This document shows, piece after piece, positions 1 through 6,619 of a stretch of 12,762 nt of DNA (positions within the stretch are counted from its first letter, which is position 1; each line of letters opens with the position of its first letter). The translations under genes were made by a program, and so were the position numbers. The stretch lies in NCBI GenBank assembly GCA_001626655.1, contig LUOC01000051.1, forward strand, positions 1 through 12,762. The letters are read 5' to 3'. The stretch is from Fidelibacterota bacterium REDSEA-S14_B6 (GTDB taxonomy: Bacteria; Fidelibacterota; Marinisomatia; Marinisomatales; S15-B10). The notes below the pieces were generated by a model. That model was not told where the DNA came from, made no database searches, and saw nothing but the letters and a program-made list of their open reading frames with translations.

Positions 1-568
1 CGATCTTCTTGCTCATAATGCTCCCGCAGATGAGCGGGGTGGAGGCGATGGTATTCGTCTTGTCTCTAAGCGCGTACATTTTTCTGTCTGCGGGGCAGAT
101 TTCCTCTGTCTGACCGATGATGCTTACGCCCACATTTTCCACGATAGATCGGAACTCAGAAAGAGACAGATCCGTTCTGTAGCCGGGGATCGATTCCAGT
201 TTGTCCAGCGTACCGCCGGTATGACCGAGGCTTCGTCCGGCGATCATTGGAACGGCCACGCCGCAGGCGGCCAGGATCGGAGCCAGCACCAGCGAAACCT
301 TATCGCCAACTCCGCCCGTTGAATGCTTGTCCGCCACTCGCTTCGCAAGGTGGGAAAAATCCAACTGCTTGCCGGAGTCAATCATCGACTCCACCACAGC
401 AAACGTCTCCTCATCGCTCATGCCGTTCTGGTAGGCTGCCCTCAGCCACGGCGTCATTTCAGAATCGCCGATATCCCCTTCGCTGTAAGCGCGGACGATC
501 GTTTCGATCTCGGCTCGGCTGTTTTCTCCGCCGTCGGTTTTCGTCCGGACGATATGGTCGATGTTCAT
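1..568 (-). CDS. deoA: Pyrimidine-nucleoside / thymidine phosphorylase (3' part outside window)
   Basis: Cytoplasmic enzyme of nucleoside salvage that cleaves thymidine or uridine with phosphate to the base and (deoxy)ribose 1-phosphate. The first 189 residues are visible; the rest lies beyond the left edge. They start MNIDHIVRTKTDGG, equivalent to the usual N-terminal helix of the family. The phosphate-binding signature follows at about residues 80-129: DKHSTGGVGDK, then AGRSLGHTGGTLDKLESIPG. Further on, ALRDKTNTIASTPLI and SIMSKK supply R168, S183 and K187, which keep the spacing of the pyrimidine-binding Arg171/Ser186/Lys190 of E. coli DeoA. The ATG overlaps the stop of the upstream permease gene as ATGA, so translation is probably coupled. 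The family is secure; whether thymidine or both pyrimidine nucleosides are used cannot be told. The symbol could equally be pdp. Confidence 0.93.
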   Translation of the reverse strand, partial: MNIDHIVRTKTDGGENSRAEIETIVRAYSEGDIGDSEMTPWLRAAYQNGMSDEETFAVVESMIDSGKQLDFSHLAKRVADKHSTGGVGDKVSLVLAPILAACGVAVPMIAGRSLGHTGGTLDKLESIPGYRTDLSLSEFRSIVENVGVSIIGQTEEICPADRKMYALRDKTNTIASTPLICGSIMSKKI

Positions 569-1932
569 TCCGGATGCTGTTGCCGTTCTGAGGAACGGCG
601 GTTCCGGAAGACAGTTCTCTCGTGCGTCGTCTGGTACGTCATCAGCATCCCCACACTGCCGAGAACCAGATTGGGCATCCACATGGCGATGCCGCCGTGG
701 AGGTAATTTCGATCAGCCAACTCCTCACCTCCGATGAGGAAGAGATAGTAAAGTAGCACAAAGCCGAAACTGAGAACAATGGCGGTGAATAGGCCTCCCT
801 TTCGTGTCATGATGCCGAGGGGAGCACCCACCAGAACAAAGACGATACACGCTGCGGGGAGTGAAAACTTTTTGTGGATTTCCACAACATACCGGTTGAT
901 GCTCCTTTCATACCCCTTTCTCATCTGGTAGTCTGTCCGGACGCGCGTCGCCAGACTCTCGAGATTTTGACTAAAGCTCCAGGGGCGGTTGGGATCAGCG
1001 ATTGTCTCGGTTCTCTCCTCCTTTCTCTTTTCTTCGATAAGCGCCACCAGTTCTTCAATACTTTCAGGGATTTCGCTCTCGGGGAGCGTTGTCTCAAACT
1101 CGTCGATAATCCGTTTTTCGATGGCCGTGATCCTCTCTTCGTAGCCTTCAATTTTATCGAGCATCATTTCAATGTTCATTTCACGATCAGACCTCGAGCC
1201 TGTCTCCCGCCGCTGGAGCATCAAGTCGTCCGCGGGGATGGTGATCCTGTGGCGCTCAAACTGAATCCGCCTGTAGTTCTGATAATTCTTCACCTCCACC
1301 TCGTGAATCTCGCCGTTATAGAGCGTCACAAGAATGGCGTCATCGAGGGGTTTGAACGACCCTTCATCCGCCCGAATGGATGTCTGTGTTACGGTCCGAT
1401 CCTTACCATATATGTGAACGTCCTGATATCTTTCCCCCCTTTTCCCCTTCACAATAAAACTGTACTGGGGGAGGTCATCGATGAAATATCCGGCTTCCAC
1501 ATTCAGGTCCGGCCGCTTCCTGTAGATGTCCCGGGCGAGCATCCTCGCTTCGTGGTTCATGTGGGGGAGGACACTGTTGTTAAATGCCATGAGGGGGAGT
1601 GCCACCAGCGCGGAGAACGCCAGCGCCGGCCAGAGGATTCGCGTAAAACTGACGCCGGACGATCGAAGAGCGGTAATCTCGTTATCCTCCGAAAAGCGTC
1701 CGAACGCCATGAGCGTCGCCACGAGGACCGCCACCGGCGCCGCCAACGCCATGATCCAGGCGGTGTTCAGCAGAAGGTATTCGAGAATGACGTCCAATGG
1801 GAGGCCCTTCCCGAGAAACCGGTCCACAGCCCTAAGCAGGAAATTGGTAAACAGAAGGAAGATGACAATGAGCAGCGCGTAGAAAAAGGGCAGGAAGTGC
1901 TCCCTCAATATGTACCTTGTGACCAGTTTCAT
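565..1932 (-). CDS. LptF/LptG-family lipopolysaccharide export permease (YjgP/YjgQ)
   Basis: Inner-membrane permease of the Lpt system, in which LptF and LptG pair with the LptB ATPase to lift LPS onto the periplasmic bridge. The 455 residues start MKLVTRYILREHFLPFFYAL. Hydrophobic helices lie near residues 12-34, 48-75 and 100-118. A large periplasmic region follows, with a beta-jellyroll-like part up to about 245, and then three C-terminal helices near 357-375, 380-401 and 413-433. The TM-loop motif FGRFSEDNEITALRSSGVSF is characteristic. The protein is about 90 residues longer than E. coli LptF (about 366): residues roughly 250-345 are a charged, probably coiled-coil insert (MLDKIEGYEERITAIEKRII and onward). 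Only one such subunit is in the window, so LptF and LptG cannot be told apart. No Shine-Dalgarno precedes the ATG. The gene lies just downstream of tRNA-His and is coupled to the phosphorylase by ATGA. Confidence 0.93.
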   Translation of the reverse strand: MKLVTRYILREHFLPFFYALLIVIFLLFTNFLLRAVDRFLGKGLPLDVILEYLLLNTAWIMALAAPVAVLVATLMAFGRFSEDNEITALRSSGVSFTRILWPALAFSALVALPLMAFNNSVLPHMNHEARMLARDIYRKRPDLNVEAGYFIDDLPQYSFIVKGKRGERYQDVHIYGKDRTVTQTSIRADEGSFKPLDDAILVTLYNGEIHEVEVKNYQNYRRIQFERHRITIPADDLMLQRRETGSRSDREMNIEMMLDKIEGYEERITAIEKRIIDEFETTLPESEIPESIEELVALIEEKRKEERTETIADPNRPWSFSQNLESLATRVRTDYQMRKGYERSINRYVVEIHKKFSLPAACIVFVLVGAPLGIMTRKGGLFTAIVLSFGFVLLYYLFLIGGEELADRNYLHGGIAMWMPNLVLGSVGMLMTYQTTHERTVFRNRRSSERQQHPE

Positions 1933-1945
1933 CGGTTCAGGGACA

Positions 1946-1975
1946 AAGATACAGCCGTCAGCTCGCCTGTTACAA
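1946..1975 (-). promoter_or_regulatory. Possible promoter of the permease-phosphorylase pair
   Basis: On the minus strand, TTGTAA (1975-1970) and TATCTT (1951-1946) are separated by 18 bp. Each matches the sigma-70-type consensus at four of six positions. Transcription would start about 6-7 nt before the ATG at 1932, giving an almost leaderless message, which agrees with the lack of a Shine-Dalgarno sequence. Weak evidence; read-through from the tRNA transcript is also possible. Confidence 0.3.
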
Positions 1976-2027
1976 CGGTATTAGGAGTTCCGCCTCTCAT
2001 CATCTTGATCGGAGTTTAGCGGAGTTG

Positions 2028-2102
2028 GGTGAGGGACGGGACTTGAACCCGCGGCCACCAGGGCCACAACCTGGAGGTCTAACCATCTGAGCTACCCCCA
2101 CC
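2028..2102 (-). tRNA. tRNA-His (anticodon GTG)
   Basis: Folds as a full cloverleaf on the minus strand. The acceptor stem GTGGGGG pairs with CCCTCAC (one G-U). The anticodon arm is CCAGG-TTGTGGC-CCTGG with anticodon GTG, and the T arm is GCGGG-TTCAAGT-CCCGT. A G at position -1 (2102) faces discriminator C73 (2028), the identity pair special to tRNA-His. G18-G19 and a G15-C48 Levitt pair are present. CCA is not encoded (the next bases are CAA), so it must be added. One oddity: the second D-stem pair is C11 opposite C24, where C-G is expected. It sits between the dioxygenase gene and the permease gene, both on the same strand. Confidence 0.95.
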
Positions 2103-2121
2103 ATTGTCACTGCCTCCGCCG

Positions 2122-2137
2122 GATCGGCCGGCCGATC
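2122..2137. repeat. 16-bp perfect palindrome GATCGGCCGGCCGATC
   Basis: A perfect inverted repeat in the gap between the dioxygenase gene (ends 2208) and tRNA-His (starts 2102), about 20 bp upstream of the tRNA. As RNA it could form a 6-bp stem with a 4-nt loop, but no T-run follows on either strand, so it is not a convincing terminator. It could be an operator, a processing hairpin, or chance in a GC-rich spacer. The rest of the 2103-2207 gap shows no clear promoter. Confidence 0.5.
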
Positions 2138-2207
2138 TCATTCAGCACGGAGCAAAAGCGCGACAAGAATTTACGGTCTTGAAATGGAGAGTGTGAAACC
2201 GGATTGA

Positions 2208-3056
2208 TCAGCTGCTTTTCAAGCCGATCTCCCTCAGTCGTTCATTGAGGTAACTCTCCGCGGTATGTTCTGATGAGAGTACAACATCATCTCTTGGGTG
2301 GAGGAAAAGAGGCATCGAATAGCGTGAAACTTTTTCGAGCTCCTCCGAGGGGTTTGCTACCTTGTGAGTGGTCGAAGGGTAGTATCCGTCCGACGCCATC
2401 TGAAGCATATCGCCTGTATTCACCACGAGCATCCCCGGATCGCACGACACCTCATGCCATTCTCCGTCAACATCTTTCACCTCCAAGCCGGGCTGCGTCC
2501 CTGAAGCCAGAACTGTGATCAGGTTGATATCTTCATGGTCAGCAGCCCTGACAGCACCTTCCTCCTCTTCACCTGTGAGGGGAGGATAATGGATAATACG
2601 AAGCAGATTCCGATCGCTTCCCAAGATCATCTCATTCAACGGCGTGGGAAAACCGGCTCTGACGTTTTCAGGAGTTTCACCCTGAATCCAGGCAAGAAGA
2701 GTTGAAGCAATCTCCACCAATTTGTTGTAGAGACTCTGCGTTTCCGCGCCGACCTCATCCGGAAGCCGTCCCCAGGGATAGACATGATAAAACTCCTTAA
2801 GATCTTTAACGGAGTATCCCTTCGCGTGCTCGGTAAGGAATGGGAAATAGCCATCCTGTTTTACCTTGTCAAACTGGTAATCGAACTTGGTGTCTGAAGC
2901 GAAAAATGCGGCCCAGCCTCCGTACAGTTCGGCGATCTCAGAAGGGGGGACAGGGTGGTTTTTCAGAACGCCGAATCCGGTTGTCCGCAGTGACTCTACA
3001 AACTGTGACGGTGCATCGGCCGATTGAAAATCTACAGTGAGAACGCCGGCGCTCAC
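2208..3056 (-). CDS. Isopenicillin N synthase-like Fe(II)/2-oxoglutarate dioxygenase
   Basis: A 282-residue cytoplasmic non-heme iron oxygenase of the IPNS/2OG family. It has the N-terminal DIOX_N-like region (TTGFGVLKNHPVP at about 25-38, then a block with KEFYHVYPWG at 87-96). The C-terminal double-stranded beta-helix carries the HxD...H iron triad: H174 and D176 in AADHEDINLITVL, and H231 in STTHKVANP. R245-Y246-S247 (RYSMPLFLHP) is the RxS motif that binds the 2-oxoglutarate carboxylate. HYPPL and LVVNTGDMLQMASDGYYPST are also typical. The sequence does not reveal the substrate; members include antibiotic, hormone and amino-acid oxidases, and nothing nearby looks like a biosynthetic cluster. 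The start is a GTG overlapping the stop of the upstream small gene as GTGA, which indicates translational coupling and a possible shared function. Confidence 0.9.
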   Translation of the reverse strand: MSAGVLTVDFQSADAPSQFVESLRTTGFGVLKNHPVPPSEIAELYGGWAAFFASDTKFDYQFDKVKQDGYFPFLTEHAKGYSVKDLKEFYHVYPWGRLPDEVGAETQSLYNKLVEIASTLLAWIQGETPENVRAGFPTPLNEMILGSDRNLLRIIHYPPLTGEEEEGAVRAADHEDINLITVLASGTQPGLEVKDVDGEWHEVSCDPGMLVVNTGDMLQMASDGYYPSTTHKVANPSEELEKVSRYSMPLFLHPRDDVVLSSEHTAESYLNERLREIGLKSS

Positions 3057-3301
3057 GATTCAGCCGTTTCCGCAGACTCAGACTGCTCCTCTTCCGACGA
3101 CATCTCCACGTCATGTGAATCGAGCATCCAGATTCGTCCCAGCCTGTCCTTCACCTTGAACTGGACAGGTTGTCCCTGAATTTCTATCAGCTCCACATCT
3201 TCTCCGGCGCCGAGGCTCCAGCTCCACGCCGTCCGCTTGTCGCGAACCAGTTTCAGCGATGCGCCAATGGGGATATCGTGTACTCTTTTGTGGGTCGTCA
3301 T
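3053..3301 (-). CDS. Small acidic-tailed protein of unknown function
   Basis: An 82-residue protein that I do not recognise. It has no signal peptide or membrane segment. Residues 1-65 alternate short hydrophobic strands with charged turns (SLKLVRDKRTAWSWSLGAG, VELIEIQGQPVQFKVKDRLG, RIWMLDSHDVEM), which would suit a small SH3-like beta-barrel. The tail from about residue 68 is almost only Ser, Glu and Ala and is probably disordered. The ATG has a good Shine-Dalgarno (GAGAGGTGAA before ATG). It shares a GTGA stop/start overlap with the dioxygenase gene behind it, so the two are very likely made together, and this protein may be a partner or regulator of that enzyme. That role is only an inference from position. 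Confidence 0.75.
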   Translation of the reverse strand: MTTHKRVHDIPIGASLKLVRDKRTAWSWSLGAGEDVELIEIQGQPVQFKVKDRLGRIWMLDSHDVEMSSEEEQSESAETAES

Positions 3302-3366
3302 TTCACCTCTCGTGAATCAGTTTTAATTGGGGAATATACCGCTGACGTCCTATAGCGAACCACCGG

Positions 3367-3855
3367 TCAACCGCCACCAGTTTCATCTTTGATGGACAGC
3401 GTAAGAACGAAAGTCGCCACAGGCTCGTCGCCCAGCTTGGAGGGGACCGTCGCCGTTACATTCACCATCGTATTCTGGCGCTCGCCGGTCTCTTTTGCAC
3501 GGGCCGTCAGTTCTTTCAGCTGCGGCCCGTCAGTGCAGGTGAAAAAGACGTCGGCCTCTGCCCGTTTCAGATAGTCAGCATGAAAGTCTTTGAAGATGAA
3601 TTTTTTCCCCTTCCCGATCCCCATGTGCCTGATGGCGAGGATCCCAGCTGCCAGATCGGCGCCTACCGTCAGCGCAGCAATGTAGAGCCCGCCCTCGTGA
3701 TTTCTGGTTTTCCTCCGATGCGGTATTTTCACAACACACTTGTCACTGTCAATCTCAACCACCTTGGGTCGGCAAGCCCACAACAGTGGAATCTGCATGA
3801 AGCCGAAGGAGCGGATCATGAGCGTGGCCCGCGTTGTTGGGGAAAGAAAGCTCAC
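3367..3855 (-). CDS. DUF4442 hotdog-fold (thioesterase-like) protein
   Basis: A protein of about 162 residues resembling the DUF4442 group of hotdog-fold proteins, related to acyl-CoA thioesterases. The N-terminal helix (SPTTRATLMIRSF) is followed by KVVEIDSDKCVVKIPHRR. The core helix segment TRNHEGGLYIAALTVGADLA then leads to strands through KKFIFKDFHADYLKRAEADV, ending in ATFVLTLSIKD. No substrate can be assigned. The frame extends to a GTG at 3870, but I prefer the GTG at 3855: GAGG lies 7 nt before it, and it overlaps the tag stop as GTGA, the same coupling seen at other junctions here. It is the second gene of a tag operon. Confidence 0.78.
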   Translation of the reverse strand: MSFLSPTTRATLMIRSFGFMQIPLLWACRPKVVEIDSDKCVVKIPHRRKTRNHEGGLYIAALTVGADLAAGILAIRHMGIGKGKKFIFKDFHADYLKRAEADVFFTCTDGPQLKELTARAKETGERQNTMVNVTATVPSKLGDEPVATFVLTLSIKDETGGG

Positions 3856-4448
3856 ATCAGTGCCTCGCACCCCTTGTGGCGATAACAGTCGACCGTATGG
3901 TCGTTCACCATACCCACCGCCTGCATGTGGGCGTAACAGACCGTCGAGCCGAAAAACTTGAAACCGCGCTGCTTCATGTCTTTTGCGATGGAATCAGAAA
4001 GGGGTGTGGTGGCGGGAATCTGAGTGAGCGAATCCCACCGGTTGATGATGGGCTCACCGTCTGTGAAATTCCAGAAGTAGTGGCAGAAATCCCCGAATTC
4101 ATCTACTGTTTTCAGAAACTGTTTCGCGTTGTTAACAGTCGCTTCGATCTTCAGTCTGTTCCGGACGATCCCGGCGTTTTGCTTCAACTCCTCGATTTTC
4201 TCTGGGCCGTAATCAGCAATCTTCTCTGCGTCAAAACCGTCGAATGCAGCGCGAAAATTGTCGCGCTTATTCAGTATGATCTCCCAACTGAGTCCGGCCT
4301 GAAAAGATTCCAGAACAATGAACTCAAACATCTTCCTGTCGTCATGGACCGGCACGCCCCACTCTTCATCGTGATATCGAACGTAAATCGGTCTGTTCAT
4401 GGGGACCCATCCACACCGCGGTGATGTTGATTTGCCGTTTTTGGACAT
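3852..4448 (-). CDS. tag: DNA-3-methyladenine glycosylase I
   Basis: Base-excision repair enzyme that removes 3-methyladenine from alkylated DNA; it acts in the cytoplasm. The 198 residues carry the family hallmarks in order. PRCGW and RYHDEEWGVP give zinc ligands C12 and H26. LESFQAGLSW at 46-55 contains E47, the equivalent of the catalytic-pocket Glu38 of E. coli Tag. NAGIVRNRLKIEA and KQRGFKFFGSTVCYAHMQAVG follow, and NDHTVDC at the end gives H184 and C188, completing the Cys2His2 zinc site. The frame stays open upstream to 4565, but those 39 residues are unlike the family, so the ATG at 4448 is chosen. No Shine-Dalgarno is seen; a TAAGTT lies 7 nt upstream, so the mRNA may be leaderless. 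Length matches E. coli Tag (187). The stop overlaps the downstream DUF4442 start. Confidence 0.95.
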   Translation of the reverse strand: MSKNGKSTSPRCGWVPMNRPIYVRYHDEEWGVPVHDDRKMFEFIVLESFQAGLSWEIILNKRDNFRAAFDGFDAEKIADYGPEKIEELKQNAGIVRNRLKIEATVNNAKQFLKTVDEFGDFCHYFWNFTDGEPIINRWDSLTQIPATTPLSDSIAKDMKQRGFKFFGSTVCYAHMQAVGMVNDHTVDCYRHKGCEALM

Positions 4449-4552
4449 AGGCCCGAACTTACTACGCCGAGTGGAACTGAAAAGAGAAAATGTTTGGTTC
4501 GGACGGAACGGTGGATGAGATTCGGAAGCGATTTTCGGAATACTGCGGCCCA
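4449..4552. promoter_or_regulatory. Divergent promoter region between tag and the M28 peptidase gene
   Basis: This 104-bp spacer must drive two divergent genes unless transcripts come from inside either one. On the minus strand TAAGTT (4461-4456) ends 7 nt before the tag ATG, with a poor TTTTCA 16 bp upstream. On the plus strand AATACT (4539-4544) ends 8 nt before the peptidase ATG, with no recognisable -35. Neither start codon has a Shine-Dalgarno. Both placements would suit leaderless transcripts. The individual boxes are weak; that this region must hold promoters is inferred from gene orientation. Confidence 0.4.
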
Positions 4553-6604
4553 ATGAAAACATCAATAAGACCCCTTTTCTTATGCTTTACACTCTTCTCC
4601 TACCTGTCTGCGCAGGGGACTCTGCTCTCTCCTGAATTACGGGATCTTCTCCACGAGTCGTTAAGCGGTGAACGTGCTAAGGATCATGTTATCCAGATCA
4701 CCCGCCACAATCGGATTCAGGCGTCCCGTGGCTACCGGAACGCCGCCCAGTATGTGTTGAGGCAGCTTCGCCGTTCGGGATTCTCGGACCGGAACGCTTA
4801 TGTGGAGTCGTACCCCTCTGACGGCAAGATAACCTATCAGACGTGGCAATCTCCGTCGGGATGGGACCTCGATTTCGCCGAGCTCCGGATGATTGAGCCG
4901 TACGTGGAGAGGATCGTCGGTTATCCTGAGATCGGGATGAGCCTGATAACATACTCAAACCCGGGCGATGTGACCGCTGACCTGGTATGGGTTGGCGCCG
5001 GGACGAGTGATGAAGACTATATCGGGGTGGATGTCAAGGACAAGTTCGTACTGGCGACAGGCTATGGCGGATCGGTCCACCGCCTCGCTGTCTTGAAGTA
5101 CAGCGCCAAGGCAGTAGTATGCTACCTGGATGATGACCGGGCGAAAGAGTTCCCCGATATGCTTCAGTACACTGGCATGTGGCCGAAATCGGAAGAGCTG
5201 GAAAATGTCACCTTCGGCTTCAACCTCACAAATCGTCAAGGCGAAAAACTTAAGAAACTTTTGGATGGAGGGGAGAAGGTTTCCCTTCACGGCATTGCCC
5301 GAGGGACAGGACTGGAGCCCTATTTCATGGATGTTGTGGTGGCGACGATCCCCGGTTCCCACAGCGCCGAGGAAGAGCTGATCTTTTCAGCACACCTGGA
5401 TCACCCCAAGGAGTCGGCAAACGACAACGCCAGTGGCTCTGCGGCCCTTCTGGATATTGCCCACTCTCTCCACAACCTTATTGCTGATGGGCGGCTCCCC
5501 CGCCCGAAGAGGACACTCCGTTTCCTTTGGGTGCCCGAGTGGTACGGCACAATGGCGTACATCGACAAACATCCGGAGATGGTCGGGCCGGCCAGAGGCG
5601 GAAAGACGCTCGCCAACTTCAACCTCGATATGGTTGGGGAGAATCTTGAACTGCTCCATTCAAAACTGATCCTCACGCGCGTGCCTGACTCAGTTCCATC
5701 TGTCCTGAATGATGTGATAGCGGACATGGCCGTCATGGTAGACGGGATGGAGATCCGAACGCCCCGAGGGAGTCAATCGGCCTTCAACTATCGGATCACT
5801 CCTTACAGCGGCGGAAGTGATCACATGATGTTCATTGACCTGGACATCCCCGGCGTCATGTTCTCTCACTCTCCCGACTATACCCATCATACGTCCGAGG
5901 ACACTCCGGACAAGGTCGACCCCGTAGAGCTCGAGCGGAGTGAGGTCATCGCATCGTCCGCGGCGCTCTACCTCGCAAACTTGGAGACGGAGCAGGCGCT
6001 GGAGCTGGTCGCGCTGTCAGGCGCAAACGGCGCCGGCCGATTGGGCGATGCCTTCAGAAGAGCACATACCCTGATCGCCGCAGATGATGGGATGGAAGTC
6101 GGCACAGCCTGGGCCGAAGCGGTGAATACTATGGATTACGCTTTGCTGACAGAGAGGGGCGTTCTGAATTCCATCACCAGTTTTAATGGGGGGGAGTCGG
6201 TTCGGACTTCCATTGCGAGCCTCAGCATGGGCCTGAGTCAGCAGGCGAAGACCTATCGTGAGATTCTCGCCTCGGTGGCGAAGAGGAAAGGGGCCAGCGG
6301 TAAAACTCCGCCGCCTGTTATCAATAAGGTTGATGAGCGCGTCCCCGTGAGGAATACGCGAGGGCCTCTCGCCTTCGACCTGCCGGGAAGTAAGCTTTCG
6401 AAAGCAGATGGTGGCTGGTACTCCAGCGATCAGTTTTCGTTGAGTTCAGAAGAGCGTTTCGAACTTGTGAACTTTGTCGATGGCAAAATGACTGCCACTG
6501 ACATCCGCAACGCTCTCAGCGCTCAGTTCCGCCCGATCCGTCAGCGGGAGGTGAGCCGCTATCTTGACGATCTGGTGAAGGTGGGCGTTCTGGCGTGGAA
6601 GTGA
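4553..6604 (+). CDS. Secreted M28-family zinc metallopeptidase with PA-like insert and C-terminal helical domain
   Basis: A 683-residue exported peptidase, probably an aminopeptidase acting in the periplasm or outside. The ATG at 4553 is chosen because it begins a clean signal peptide (MKTSIRPLFLCFTLFSYLSA, cut before Q21); the frame runs open 63 nt further upstream without signal-like sequence. Residues about 140-250 look like a PA domain. The M28 core gives the metal ligands H281 (SAHLDHP), D291 (ANDNASGSAALLD), D359 (NFNLDMVGEN) and H446 (YTHHTSEDTPD). The usual glutamate pair is replaced by a single E329 in LWVPEWYG, similar to the PExxG form of some M28 relatives such as DUF4910 proteins. 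Residues about 627-683 (SSEERFELVNFVDGKMTATD and onward) resemble a PqqD-like or winged-helix domain. Convergent with apt, 15 bp apart. The true substrate is unknown. Confidence 0.88.
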   Translation: MKTSIRPLFLCFTLFSYLSAQGTLLSPELRDLLHESLSGERAKDHVIQITRHNRIQASRGYRNAAQYVLRQLRRSGFSDRNAYVESYPSDGKITYQTWQSPSGWDLDFAELRMIEPYVERIVGYPEIGMSLITYSNPGDVTADLVWVGAGTSDEDYIGVDVKDKFVLATGYGGSVHRLAVLKYSAKAVVCYLDDDRAKEFPDMLQYTGMWPKSEELENVTFGFNLTNRQGEKLKKLLDGGEKVSLHGIARGTGLEPYFMDVVVATIPGSHSAEEELIFSAHLDHPKESANDNASGSAALLDIAHSLHNLIADGRLPRPKRTLRFLWVPEWYGTMAYIDKHPEMVGPARGGKTLANFNLDMVGENLELLHSKLILTRVPDSVPSVLNDVIADMAVMVDGMEIRTPRGSQSAFNYRITPYSGGSDHMMFIDLDIPGVMFSHSPDYTHHTSEDTPDKVDPVELERSEVIASSAALYLANLETEQALELVALSGANGAGRLGDAFRRAHTLIAADDGMEVGTAWAEAVNTMDYALLTERGVLNSITSFNGGESVRTSIASLSMGLSQQAKTYREILASVAKRKGASGKTPPPVINKVDERVPVRNTRGPLAFDLPGSKLSKADGGWYSSDQFSLSSEERFELVNFVDGKMTATDIRNALSAQFRPIRQREVSRYLDDLVKVGVLAWK

Positions 6605-6619
6605 ACTAGGAGAGATCTC

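Noticed and set aside
874..2019. A 381-codon open frame on the plus strand opposite the permease gene
   Set aside because: It is antisense to a clear LptF/LptG gene, has no recognisable domain, and reads as low-complexity mirror sequence of the real protein.
1981..2028. Repeated GGAGTT units downstream of tRNA-His
   Set aside because: Three short, irregularly spaced hexamers with no symmetric structure; too short to call a repeat or terminator.
2208..3301. The dioxygenase and small protein as part of a peptide antibiotic cluster
   Set aside because: IPNS similarity is only at family level, and no peptide synthetase, transporter or other biosynthetic gene is nearby.
3834..4424. A 196-codon plus-strand open frame opposite tag
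   Set aside because: It is the shadow of the well-supported tag gene, with no ribosome site or family resemblance.
4449..4565. A 39-codon N-terminal extension of tag
   Set aside because: It has no resemblance to the Tag family, whose N-terminus corresponds to the residues just after the ATG at 4448.
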